From positions 1 through 59,095 of the forward strand of contig CAZLPZ010000005.1 in the NCBI GenBank assembly GCA_964561535.1: a DNA stretch of 59,095 nt. Reading direction: 5' to 3'. The notes below the pieces were generated by a model. It saw only the letters and a program-made list of their open reading frames with translations. It had not been told where the DNA came from and ran no database searches. The DNA is from CAZLPZ01 sp964561535. GTDB lineage: Bacteria; Pseudomonadota; Alphaproteobacteria; Micavibrionales; Micavibrionaceae. This document shows, piece after piece, positions 16,703 through 28,200 of this stretch; position 1 is the first letter of the stretch, and each line of letters begins with the position of its first letter. The position numbers were made by a program, and so were the translations under genes.

Positions 16703-17779
16703 ATGGCTGATTTTGTTGACTCCCCCATTGGGGACATCCCGGAAGTTGCCGTAGACAGCGGCGGACTTTTCACGCCGGCATCGGCCTACGCCATCAAGCT
16801 GTCCGCCGATCTGGTCAACAAGTGCGTCTCCTTGGCAGAGGCGAAGGACATCGACTTCGCTGCCAAGATGGACGCTGTGACCAACGCCACGACGGGCTTC
16901 CTGGTCACACACAGCGCCGCCAATGTGACGGCGGGAACGATCACTGCGCCGACCCCAACAGAGCCGTCGATGACGGTCGGGGACACCTCCACGGCGCTGG
17001 TGTTCGGCAACTTCTCCACACAGGCCACGGCAGTGATCAACGACGCCGCGACGAAGTTCACGAACTTCTGGTCGACGTACTTCCCGGACAACGCGGATAC
17101 CTACGATGCCGCGGAAGCCTATCTCCTGGACGCGATCACCAACACCACCAGCGGCATTGTCCCGGCGGCGATCAAGACAGCCATGCTCGAAGACTCCCGC
17201 GCCCAGGTGCTAGCCGAGGCAGACCGAGCGGAAGCGGACCTGTACGAAGCGCAGTCAGCAAAGCGCCACCGGTTCCCGACTGGAGCGGCAGCAGGCAACG
17301 CTCGTCGGATCACCCAGGCAGCGCTGGACAACATTGCTGCGACCTCGCGGACCATCGCGGTCAAGGATTTCGAGTTGTCCCACAGCACCGCCCTGGAGTC
17401 GGTGCGCATGGCGTTGTCGGCACGCAGCGCAGCGATGAGCGCAGCGCAGCAGTACATCGCTGGAGTCGTGGCGCAGGGGTACAGCACCGGAGCGCAGATC
17501 GTCACCGGCGCGCATGGTGCGGAAGTGGCCAAGCTGTCGGCGGCGTATCAAGCCTATGCCGGGCGCGTCAGCGCAGCAGAACTGGCGCTACGGGCGTCAC
17601 AGGCGGACAAGACGCTGACTTTCGAGGCGGGCAAGACGAACCAAGCCAAGAGTTTGCAGGAGCTTGAGTTGTACAACAAGGCGTTCCTGTCCGAGGCCCA
17701 CTTGATCGCTCAGCAACTGGTCAGCATGCTCAACAACCTGCGCGCAGGCAGCAGCGCGACGCTGAGCGTCAGCGCATGA
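16703..17779 (+). CDS. Helical internal or tail virion protein
   Basis: The 358-residue protein has a variable N-terminal part and, from about residue 160, long Ala/Glu/Gln-rich helices such as AQVLAEADRAEADLYEAQSAKR, with a C-terminal helix ending in a Ser-rich tail. Long helical proteins between tail and ejection genes in podoviruses are often ejected with the DNA or line the tail. AGGAC lies before the ATG. No catalytic motif is visible and no family is recognised, so the role is positional inference. Confidence 0.6.
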   Translation: MADFVDSPIGDIPEVAVDSGGLFTPASAYAIKLSADLVNKCVSLAEAKDIDFAAKMDAVTNATTGFLVTHSAANVTAGTITAPTPTEPSMTVGDTSTALVFGNFSTQATAVINDAATKFTNFWSTYFPDNADTYDAAEAYLLDAITNTTSGIVPAAIKTAMLEDSRAQVLAEADRAEADLYEAQSAKRHRFPTGAAAGNARRITQAALDNIAATSRTIAVKDFELSHSTALESVRMALSARSAAMSAAQQYIAGVVAQGYSTGAQIVTGAHGAEVAKLSAAYQAYAGRVSAAELALRASQADKTLTFEAGKTNQAKSLQELELYNKAFLSEAHLIAQQLVSMLNNLRAGSSATLSVSA

Positions 17780-17855
17780 CCTTGCTCAACAACCTGCATG
17801 CTACTCTCGGAACGACGGCTGGGTTTACGATGGCAACATAAGGAAGGGGATCGAG

Positions 17856-20150
17856 ATGAAGAAGCGCGTGCGGTGCATGGCCGATGGCGGGATTGTCGAA
17901 ACGCCGGAACAGATGATGGCGAGGATGAACGCCAAGTACGGGCTGGGCGGCGCTGGAACGTCGCCGACGCCGCCGAAGCCAGCGGACAAGCAGCAGCCCC
18001 CGGCGCAGCCGCAACGGCCGACGCCAGCCCCGCGCGAAGGTCTTGCCGACGCGATCGGCCGGCGCGACGAAGAGTTGAAAAAGGCGGCGAACTACGCGCG
18101 AGGCGGCATCATGCCGGTCATGGGGATCGGCAGCGGCACATCTGACAGCATTCCTGTCGTGGTGGCCGGGCAGCGGGTGAATTTGTCGAATGGCGAGGGG
18201 GCAGCAATCCTGCCGGCCAAGACGATGAAGAACAAAGCGGCGGTGAACGCCATCGAGGAAATCATCGAGGCAACGAACGGCAAGCCGACTGTCGGCAGCG
18301 ACGGAGAAAGCGAGGGAATGGCTTGCGGTGGAGTCGCCGGCAAACGGAAGATGGCGCTAGGCGGGGTGATCGACCCGGAAGAAGAAAAACAACGTCAGGC
18401 GGCGGCGCCGACGGCGCAGGAGGTATATGCGCCCGCTTATCGCGCGGTAAGCGACGGCATTACGGGAGCGCTCACCGGTGGCACGGCGCAGTCGGCAAAC
18501 CCCGCCCCAACTGCGCAGGATGTCTATCGCGGCGCGTCTGCCAGCGGGCTCCTTGATGCGGTAACACCCAAGAACAACCTGGCAGACCATCCAATTTACA
18601 GCGGCGTGTCTGCCAGCGGGTTGATTGACGCGCTGACGCCTGGGCGCGGAACGGCGCCAGCTGCGGCAACGACACCTACGGTGACTGCAACTACTCCGCA
18701 AGCGGCTGCGCCAATCGTGAATGCTGCTCCGACAGCCGTAGCGCGTCCGTCGCCAGTTGCTCCGGCCGCTGCGCCGCAGGTTTCGGCGCCTCCTGCCGTC
18801 CGCTCTTTGTGGGCCGGCACAGACACGCGTGACGAAAGGACCGGTCTGGAACAGGAACAGGCGCGGGTTGCGGCGAGTCAAGGATTGTCGGACCAAATTC
18901 GCGCCTTGAACGGACCTAGCTTGCTGACATCGGCATTGGTTGGCGATGGGAAGAAGCCGGCCGCGGCAGCGGCGCCGATCGCTTCCGGAGCGACGCAAAG
19001 CGATGTCACAAAGATCGACAATGCCATGCCAGCCAATGCGCCTACGCCAGGCCCAAACATTGCCGGGACGACCGGAAACGCAGGAGACGCCAAATTCAAT
19101 CCGGATTCCGGCACGCTGTCCTTCACGCAACCAGGATTCGACCCGACAAAGCAACAGTTCGCCGCCGGAACAGGAGCTATTACAGACCCGAAGACCGGCC
19201 GAACCATCATGATTACCGGTGACCAAGGCGCGCAGCCTACTGGTGCTTCTCGTGCTGCTGCCGGAGTTATGGCTGGCGGCGTGGATGCCTACGGCAACAG
19301 CACGGCACGCACTGACCAGATGAAAGCGGAGCTTGCTCAGTTGCAGGCAAGCGGCAGCCAGACGGACGGGCCGCGCGTGTCGATGTTGCAGTCCCTGCCG
19401 GCAGAGCAGGCGGCTCGCGACCGGTTCTCAAACTTCGTGCGGCAGGCGGATGCTGACCGTCTCGCGCACGACCTAGGGACCGGCGGCGGCAACGCGGCCA
19501 CCAACGCCGGAAAGATCGCAGCCTTGAACGCCATGCGCCAAGGCATTGCGGACGAGCTTGGTCGCAAGACACAAGTGGATGTGGCCGGCATCCAGGGGAC
19601 CAATCAGGCGGCCATCGAAAGCCAGCGCGGCAAGAACCAGTTGGACAACACGCGGATGGCCGGGCAGAACCAGTTGGCGAATACTGACCTTGCAGGCCAA
19701 AACGCCCTATCCGTCGAGAGTGCCCGCCAATCCTCACCAGAAAAGGCGTTGAGCGCTGTCAAAACGCAGGGCGAGATTGAAGATGCCCGGGCGCAGCGCG
19801 AGGCGCGCAACGGCGTGATTGCCGCCATCAAGACTGGCGACCCGGTGAAGATCAATGAGGCATGGCGCATGGGCGTTGCGGCAGGGGCGATCAAGAGCGA
19901 GAAGCCGGCGAACGAGTACACTTTCGTGCCATCTCCAATGGGCGGCGGACACCTTGTCGACAAGGCGAACGGCTTGCTGACGCGCGTCGACGCAGACGGG
20001 AAGGCTGCTGCGGTGCAGGCTTCTGGGAAGTCTGCCGCATCCTTTAGCAAGGAAGAGGCTTTGGCGGCCATAAAGGCAGGCGCCAGCAAGAGCGATGTCA
20101 GGGCGCGCATCATCGCTATTGGCAAGAGACCGGAAGAGTACGGCTTGTAA
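17856..20150 (+). CDS. Large internal virion (ejection) protein candidate
   Basis: The 764-residue product begins with short Gly-containing repeats (MADGGIVE, YARGGIMP, MACGGV, MALGGV) typical of phage virion proteins. A Pro/Ala-rich segment follows with two near copies of SASGLLDAVTP and SASGLIDALTP. The second half is helical with Gln/Asn-rich phrases such as QLANTDLAGQNAL. AAGGAAGGGG precedes the ATG. It lies directly before the giant gene. In Bcep22-like phages this region encodes proteins packed in the head and ejected into the cell. I infer that role here and see no enzyme motif. Confidence 0.58.
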   Translation: MKKRVRCMADGGIVETPEQMMARMNAKYGLGGAGTSPTPPKPADKQQPPAQPQRPTPAPREGLADAIGRRDEELKKAANYARGGIMPVMGIGSGTSDSIPVVVAGQRVNLSNGEGAAILPAKTMKNKAAVNAIEEIIEATNGKPTVGSDGESEGMACGGVAGKRKMALGGVIDPEEEKQRQAAAPTAQEVYAPAYRAVSDGITGALTGGTAQSANPAPTAQDVYRGASASGLLDAVTPKNNLADHPIYSGVSASGLIDALTPGRGTAPAAATTPTVTATTPQAAAPIVNAAPTAVARPSPVAPAAAPQVSAPPAVRSLWAGTDTRDERTGLEQEQARVAASQGLSDQIRALNGPSLLTSALVGDGKKPAAAAAPIASGATQSDVTKIDNAMPANAPTPGPNIAGTTGNAGDAKFNPDSGTLSFTQPGFDPTKQQFAAGTGAITDPKTGRTIMITGDQGAQPTGASRAAAGVMAGGVDAYGNSTARTDQMKAELAQLQASGSQTDGPRVSMLQSLPAEQAARDRFSNFVRQADADRLAHDLGTGGGNAATNAGKIAALNAMRQGIADELGRKTQVDVAGIQGTNQAAIESQRGKNQLDNTRMAGQNQLANTDLAGQNALSVESARQSSPEKALSAVKTQGEIEDARAQREARNGVIAAIKTGDPVKINEAWRMGVAAGAIKSEKPANEYTFVPSPMGGGHLVDKANGLLTRVDADGKAAAVQASGKSAASFSKEEALAAIKAGASKSDVRARIIAIGKRPEEYGL

Positions 20151-20200
20151 CAACAAGCATGGCAGCATCGGCGCACATTTCAATGCGCTAGGTGCTGCCA

Positions 20201-22096
20201 ATGGGAGTTTTCGACGATCTTATTCCGGGCGGTTTAGGGGATTCTTCTTTCGGCGGGTTTGCCGACCTCGTACCGAAGCCCAACCAACCGGGCCTGATTT
20301 CCACGATCAAGCGCACCGGCGCCAACATGGCGAGCACGGCGGCTACTGCTGTCGAGGATGTCACCGGTAAGAACTCAATCACTCAGGGTGTCATCGACTG
20401 GGGCAAGGGCGTTGAAGAGCGCAACCCAGCGGGCATTCAGTCGCTATCCGACATCGCCAACAATCCTCTCCTGACCATCAAGGAGGGTGTCGGCAACATG
20501 GTGGCGCAGATGCCGGTAACGCTCGGCGCATCGGCGCTTGGCGCTTACGGTGGCGGCGCAGTAGGTGGCGCGATCGGCGGCCCTGCAGGCGCTGCTGCGG
20601 GCGCAACGATCGGAAGATGGGCCGGCGCGGCAATCCCGACATTCCTGCAGGAGTATGGCGGCATCCGGCAGGACCAGCAGGAAGCAGGGATCGACGACAA
20701 GGGGCGGGCACTGCTGGCGGCCGTACCAGCAACGGCCATCGAGTTCAACCCGCTCAGTCCGGATGTCAAAGCTATCCGCCTGATGGCCGGCGAAGAGGGC
20801 AAGAAGCTCTTTGGCCAGGGCGGAAAGCAGGTCGCCAAGGATCTCGGCAAGGCGGCGGCCATCGGCGCGGTCACCGAAGGTCCAATGGAAGAGTATCCAC
20901 AATCCTTGCTCGAATCATGGGGCGCACACAAAGACCCGTTTTCGGCGAAGGAGCAGGAGCAAGCGGCAGTCGGCGCCGTCCTTGGGGCGGTTGGCGGTGG
21001 CGCCATGGGACCGATCAACGCGACGGCCAGCGGTATCCGGGCAGCGAACACGGAAGAAAAGGCGAGGCAGGACGAGGAAGCGCGCAGGGTTGCGGCGCAA
21101 ATGGGCGTGGCGCCGATTGCCGGCGCTCCAGCGTCTCCAGCGCCGCTTTCTGCCGGCACTCCAGCCCCGGCGCAGCCTGTGGCCGGTAGTCCATCGTCAG
21201 TTGCCGATACCGTTGCTCAGGCGGTCGCGGCAGAAGAGGCGGCCGCAAATAGTGCGGCGATGAGCCAGGGCGGCGGCGCCGCGGCGCCTTCGCCGGCTGC
21301 GGCGGTTTCCGGAGAGCCAACCCCTGCCGCTATCGATCCGGAAATCATCAAGCGCCGTGCGCAATCCTATTACGCCGCAGGGCAGTCCAGAATCGACGAA
21401 GGCTATTTTGATGAGGGCCTGCACCTGATGGAACAAGGTGACGCGATTCTGCGCGGCGATCAGCCTGTTCCTTTTGGCGGCGCGACGGCTGCCGAATCCC
21501 AAAATCCGGCCGCAGATCCTGAGCGCGAGAAGCGCGCCAGATTCTATGAGTCGATGGCCGACGAGCGCGAGGCCCGCGGCGACACGGAAGGCATCATCAA
21601 GGCGGCAGAATACCGCCAGACGGCGGCAAGCCTGCGCGCCGGCAACCCCGCATCACCCACGAAAGGAAAAAACGAGAGTGGCAATCAAACCGAAAAAGCC
21701 GTCAAGGCAAAAAAGGGACGAGAAGAGAAACCCAATGAGACTCCCGATTCCACCGCAGTAGACGTTGGGGGGCTGTCGATCGCTGCGCCTCCTGACGCCA
21801 GGCCGGCACCGGTGCGCGAGGATGCCGTCAAGTTCGCCGAGAGTAGAACAGACGGGCAACTGGCTGTATTGGCCAAGTCTGGCCGGCCAGGGTACAAGGA
21901 AGCGGCGGTAGCGGAGATTGCGCGGCGCTCCGGCATGTTGCCGAAATCGGTTTCGGGAACATCCGAGAAATCCTCGGAAGTTGCGGCGCAGGAAAACAAA
22001 CTGCCAGCAACCCCTGTGACAGCAAGCGGCGAGCCGTTGTTATCCGGTGGTGCCGGCAATGAAATGTCGGCTGGAAATGTTGGCGAGACATTGCCG
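20201..22096 (+). CDS. Giant polyvalent virion protein, N-terminal part (up to the assembly gap)
   Basis: This is the first about 632 codons of a gene that continues at 22198. The ATG at 20201 has AGGTG six bases upstream. Residues about 108-145 are a glycine-zipper hydrophobic segment (GAYGGGAVGGAIGGPAG) that could insert in a membrane during ejection. Further on, Ala/Pro-rich linkers alternate with helical parts such as RRAQSYYAAGQSRIDEGYFDEG. The frame runs into 100 Ns. The last 55 bases before the Ns equal the first 55 after them, and superposing the copies joins this frame directly to the downstream giant frame. As a separate gene it would lack a stop, so I treat it as the N-terminus of one protein of 4,942 residues. 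Confidence 0.85.
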
Positions 22097-22251
22097 NNNN
22101 NNNNNNNNNNNNNNNNNNNNNNNNNNNNNNNNNNNNNNNNNNNNNNNNNNNNNNNNNNNNNNNNNNNNNNNNNNNNNNNNNNNNNNNNNNNNNNNNATCC
22201 GGTGGTGCCGGCAATGAAATGTCGGCTGGAAATGTTGGCGAGACATTGCCG
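22042..22251. repeat. 55-bp duplicate flanking the assembly gap
   Basis: Bases 22042-22096 and 22197-22251 are identical and stand on either side of the Ns. The length equals the terminal overlap of the window. The simplest reading is that two contig ends overlapping by one k-mer were scaffolded without merging. A true tandem repeat cannot be excluded from this sequence alone. Confidence 0.9.
22097..22196. other. Run of 100 Ns (scaffold gap)
   Basis: Exactly 100 undetermined bases are the usual filler for a gap of unknown size. Frame analysis across the flanking duplicate suggests the true gap is negative, that is, an unrecognised 55-bp overlap. Confidence 0.98.
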
Positions 22252-25200
22252 GATGGCGAGACGATCCCGAAGAAAACCCGAAGAAAACCCGCAATTGCGG
22301 AACGCGAACCCGCAATTGCGGAACGGCCCGTTGTCACCAACGAAACCGCCACCGACGCACCACAAACGCCGTTGAGTAGCGCAGGCGAGACGCAAACCCC
22401 GAGGAAGAATCCTGGAACGAAGTCGAATCCTCCGCCGATCATGCGCCGCGACGATCTGGTTGGCGCAATCATGCGCGTCACTGGCGGCAACGGCATTCAC
22501 TCGTCAATGGCTCCCGATACCGTTGGCGATAACGCAAACAAAGCGACCAGGCTGCGCGGTCTTTTCACCAACCGTGGCACAACCGACCTTGGCGATGTGG
22601 CGATGCTCCTGCGCGAGTCGGAAAGCTTCGACGTGCGCGACGGCGAGCACTTGTCGGAGATGATCCGGCAAGCCTCGTTCGGGGATGTGCCTGTGAGCAT
22701 GGAACGTCAGGAGCGCAATGCGGAAGCGGACAAGGAAAAACAACACCGTGACCGCATCCGGGCAATGGCGAAGAAGTACAAGCTCAAGACTGATTTCGTG
22801 AAGTTCTCCGTCCTCGAAGGACGGGTGCTATACGTCGAGCGTCAGCGGCACAAGCAGGCGGTCAACGCGCTCACCGAGCGCGACAAGAAGCGGTTCGAGG
22901 CTGCGGTGCAGCAACTGGAAGGGCTCGTTTCAGAAGAGGAAGTGGGGGCTATACTTCGGGACGTCAATGAGCGCCCGAATCTGGATGGCCGCGAGAAATG
23001 GAAAGAGGCCAGAAGGCTGCTGGAGCAGTTCGCTCAGGACGCCAGACACAAGGAAATCGAAGGAGCAATCGACCGTGCCGAACAATCCACAACCACCGAA
23101 GAGCCAGACTGGTTCAAGGAAGATGACGACGAAGCAGACACAGGATCTGGCAACGGAGGATTATCTGCTGAGGATCATGGAAAAGATGGGGATCGAGTTC
23201 AAGGACAGTCCGAACCCGCCGCCGGAGAAGAGCGGGAAAGCGGAGTTCTCGCGGGCGGTGAAGAAAGCGGCCAAGGTAATCGGGAAACCCCTGCCGGACG
23301 CCTAGAGCTTACCGGGCAGACGCAGCAGGAAGCGGCTGCCGCTGAGGCCGAGGCCAAGGCGCAGGCCAATCGCGAGGCGAAGGCCAGACAGGAAGCCGAG
23401 AAAGCCAAGAAGGAAGCCGAAACCAAAGCGGAAATCAAGCTTCGGTCGGAGGCTGCTGCCAGCACGTTCGAGCTTGGCGGCAATGCGATGGACAACCTGA
23501 CAGGGCAGGGCAGCATCCTTGATGCGCCCGCGGCGCCTGTGGCTGCAGAGAAGCAGGAAGAGCCGCTTCAGTCGGTCACCATCGGCCAGTTCCGCCACAC
23601 GAAGACCGGACTGATGCAGTATTCCGTCGCCTTCAAGGATAAGGTCAGCCCGGAAATCTTCGCGCAGGCCAAGGCGATCGCCTCCAGGGATAAAACCCGC
23701 TGGTCAGCATTCAAGGGTGGCGGCGCTATTCCGGGCTTCCTCTTTGCCAGCGAAGCCAAGGCCAAGAAGTTCGCTTCCGAAGTCGACAAGTTGGTAAATC
23801 CTGCCGCGGCCAAGGCACAAGATGCGACGGCACTCGCCGACAATCAGGTAAGGCTCCCGGGCAATCCGTACACCTACACCAAGCACGCCGACGGCCGCTG
23901 GTCGTGGGCGGTCAGCCCGGCACCGGTCGCCAAACCAAACTTTCTCGGAGCGAACGCAGAAGTCATTCCCAAGGCAGAGAAGGCGCTGGCCGAGAAGCGC
24001 GGAGAATCCAAGCAGGATCCGGCGACGGCCGTTGCCGAAGAGAAGGCTTCTCCGACCGAAGAAGACATCGGCGCCCTGTTCGACGCGGCGATGAATGATG
24101 TTTTCGGGGAGGCACCGGCGGTACCGGCGGCACCGGCACCGAAATCCAGCACTCAAAGTCGTCCGGAAAATCCAAGGTCTCCCCGCAACATTAGCCCCGA
24201 AGAACTTGAACGCCGGGATGCGTACAAGGCAGGAAGGGCGGCGTTTGCAAGAGGCACGCGGAGAGATTTCGCTCATGATTTCACTCCAGAGATACTGGCC
24301 GCTTGGCATTCCGGGTGGGACGCGGCAAAGTATGATCGGGAAGCCGCAGATAGGGCTCAGGCACAATCCCCGGCACCAACTACTTCCCCACCGCCTCGCG
24401 CGCCGTCCGCGGCGGCCGCGGCCGCCAGCGCCATCAAGAATGCAGGGATGGGCCTCGCCGACGTAGCCAAGGGACTGAGCGCGTTGTTCAAGCCGAAGCC
24501 TGGAACTCTCGGCACTGGCCTTCCGTTCGACGAGGACACCTACGCCGCGGCGAAACCCTACTTCCTCGCCGGCGTGCAGCACTTCAAACAGGCCGGCGCC
24601 GACATTGCGGAAATGTTGAAGTCGCTTATAGTGAGTCTACGCGACCAGTTCGGCATGGACCGCGAGACGATCGACAACATGAAGCCCTACATCGTGCGGT
24701 TCATGGGGGACGTGAAGGCCGGCAAGCTGAACTATGATGAATCACCAGCAGGAGAAACCAATGCTCAAGAACAGGCCGGCGCTCAAAACATTAGCGGAGA
24801 GGGTGGCGTTCCAGAAGTGGGTAAGGGCGGAAACGCTCAAACTGGAGGCCAAGGAAATAGCGCCGACAATCAGCCTTCGGGAGCAAATCCTGAAAGCGTG
24901 GAAGGCGTATCACCCGCAAATGCTGAACGACCTGGAGGCAATGGGCCTGTCAGTGAGGTTCGCGGACCTGATGCAAGCCAAGATGTGGGAAGCGCAGGAG
25001 GCGTACTCGGCGGCGGGGATGTGCTGGCCGGACAGCCTGGAGCAAGCGCAGAGGGAGTTCCTGATGATGTACCCGCAAGAAGCCTCGGAAACTACCACAT
25101 AGCCGACCCGGAAGCGCTGATCGGCGGCTCGCCGCGCGTTCGCTTCGCCCGCAACAAAGCCGCCATCGAAGCGTTTCAGAACGTCAGCGCCGAAGGACGT

Positions 25201-28200
25201 GCGCCGACCGCAGAAGAACGCGACACGATCGCCAGGTTCATCGGATGGGGTTCGTTTGGGCAGGATCTGTTCAACGGATCGTGGGCCAACCCGGCGCCCA
25301 AGCCCGAATGGAAAGAGGCCGACGCATGGCTGCGTGAGCATCTTGGAAAAGACGATTGGCAGTCTGCGCAGGCGTCCATCATCAATGCCCACTACACCGA
25401 CCCGCCTACCGTACAGACCATGTGGGAGATGGTCAAGCAGATGGGATTCACCGGCGGGCGAGTGCTCGAACCGTCGATGGGGATCGGAAACTTTTTCGGG
25501 ATGATGCCGCGCGACATGATGGAGCGCAGCCAGCTTACCGGGATCGAGATGGAATCTCTGACCGGCGGCATGGCGAAGATGCTGTACCCCGACGCAAACA
25601 TCCAGATCAAACCCTACCAGGACAGCAAGACATCGGACGGGTTCTATGATCTTGTGATTGGCAACTGGCCGTTCGCCGCACAAGCGCCGCTGGATCGGCG
25701 TTACATGCGCATGTCACCGACGCTCCACGATTACTTCTTCCTCAAGGCGCTGGACCAGGTTCGCTCCGGAGGGCTGGTGGTCGGCATCACCAGTTCCGGC
25801 ACAATGGACAAGGCGGGCGAGTCGGCCCGCTATGCAATGGCGAGAAAGGCCGATCTGATCGGGGCCTTCCGCCTGCCGTCTGGCGCGTTCGAGAAATACG
25901 CTGGCACCAGCGTTGTCACCGACATTCTGGTGTTCAGAAAGCGGGCAGACGACAACCCGAACGCCACAACGGAAAACTGGCTAAAGACCAAGGAGACGGA
26001 AACGCCGCAAGGAACGCCAGTAAAGGTCAATGCATACTTCGCTGACAACCCACAGTTCGTGCTCGGAACGACGAACTACGGACACGGCACCACGCGAGGC
26101 GTTCCGGGCATGATCGTTGATCGGCCGGCCGACCTGATGGACCGGCTAAAAGCGATCCCTGAGCAGCTTCCTGCCGACGCCTACGCCCCGGCGATCACCG
26201 GCGCCCATCTGTCGTTCATCAGCAACCACACCAACGACCGGCAGCAAAGCATCGTGATTGGCCAAGACAATGGCCTCTACGTCGTCAATGGCGAGCACTT
26301 GAGGCCGCTGCACGATGAGCACGACTACAGGATCAAGGATGCGAAGAAAACAGCGGCCAGGGAGGCGCAGATACGGGCGCTGATTGGTCTGCGGAAAGCC
26401 TACGCCAGCCTGATTGACAGCGAGCGCGCCGGCGGCTCTGCGGCAGAGAGTAACCGCAAGACACTGAACGCGCTTTACGCGTCGTTTGTACAGGCGCATG
26501 GCGCAATCAACGAGTCGGACGGCCTGAACATTCTGAAGAAGGTGCGCGATCCGTTCTACCCTTCTCTTGCGGCGCTGGAGGTCAAAGGCGCCACCGGATA
26601 CCGTCCGGCAATGATTCTCTCTCGGCCGACCATGCGCGCGGCCAAGGCGCTGTCTGAGCCAACGATCGAAGATGCGTTTGTGCTTGCGCGCAACAAGTCG
26701 ATGAGCTTGGACATGGAAGCCTTGGCAAAAGACGCCAAGGTAACGGTGTCGGAAGCGACAAAGGTGCTTGTCGACGCAGGGGCGATATTCAAAACACCGG
26801 TTGGCAATTACGAGGTGTCGGACGCCTACCTGTCTGGAAACGTCCGCAGGAAGCTGCACGAGGCAGAGGCGGCCCTGAACGACGGCGACGAGAGCATGGC
26901 CGGCAACATTGCTGCGCTGAAAAAGGTCATCCCGCCCGATGAGCCGTATTACCGAATCGAGGCGAAGCTAGGGGCGCCGTGGGTTTCTGCATCGCAGTAC
27001 CGAGATTTCGTTTCGGAATTGCTCGGCGTTTCTGGAGCAGACAAAGACGACATCAAAATAGAAAACCGGATGGGTCGATGGGTGGTGCAATTTGAAAACC
27101 CGCGATTCAACCATCGCCCGGAAGCCACGGCCGCATGGGGAATGCAAGCATATCCGTTCTCGAAGCTCGTTCGTGCGGCGATGAACAATACTTCCGTCAC
27201 CATCCGAGTGCGCGATGCAGATGGAAACGTGGTTGTTAGCCCCGGTCTGACCGAAGAGGCCAACACCAAGATCGGGAACATCAGAGAGCATTTCTCAAGT
27301 TGGGTGTGGTCGGACATTGACCGACGCTCCGTGCTTGAGAAGGAATACAACGAGGTCATGCGGGCGATAGCGGCACCAAGGTTTGATGGCTCGTTCCTGC
27401 GACTGGAAGGCATGGCGCTGCAGCGCGGCACGCATGAATTCAGCCTGCGCGCACACCAGACGGACGCGATATGGCGCGGGCTGGTCAATCAGATGGGAAT
27501 CTACGCCCACGAGGTCGGCACCGGGAAAACCTACACCATGGCGGGCTTGGCGGTTGAGTCGCGCCGCTACGGGCTTGCCAAAAAGCCGCTTATCTTTGCG
27601 CACAACGCCAACAGCGCGGCGGTTGCGCGAGAGTTTCAGGAGATGTATCCGGCAGCAAAGGTGCTCTACATCGACAACCTATCGCCGGGCACAATCGGCA
27701 CGACCATGCGCCAGATTGCCAACGACGATTGGGATGCCGTCGTTGTCCCGCATTCGCTGATCGAGCGATTTGCCCTCACAAAGGAAAGCCTTGACGCGAT
27801 CGCCGCAGAGGAAATTACCCTGCTGGAGGAAGAGGCTGTACTGGCGGCACAAGAGGACAACAGCAATCTCACGGTCGACATGATGAGCGACGAAGAGGCA
27901 ATGAAGAGGGTCCGCAGCCCGACAGCCAAGGAGCTTGTCAAGGCGCGCAACGCGATCCTTGCGCGCATCGCCAGGATGGCGGCGCAGTCGTCGCGCGAGG
28001 ACTCTGTTTCGTTCGAGGAACTTGGCGTCGACATGGTTATCGTCGACGAGGCGCACGAATTCAAGAAGCCTCCGCTTGTCACCCGGATGAAGATGAAGGG
28101 CCTGAACAAGGGCAGCAGCGGCATGTCCATCTCGCTCAGGTTCCTGACGGACTACGTGAAGCAGCAGAACAACGGCAAAGGCGTCCACCTTTTCACCGGC

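Noticed and set aside
18357..19226. Minus-strand frame of 289 codons
   Set aside because: Arg/Ser/Gly-rich shadow of the internal virion protein gene, with no ribosome site and no family pattern.
21663..21761. Third possible nested frame (about 27 residues, very basic) in the +1 frame of the giant gene
   Set aside because: It has a GTG with AAGGA some ten bases upstream, but it is very short and its Lys/Arg/Pro content can follow from the linker composition.
22219..22375. Giant gene starting at the internal Met at 22219, and the upstream frame ending at 22375
   Set aside because: Both arise only from the unmerged 55-bp overlap; the Met at 22219 is internal and duplicated before the gap.
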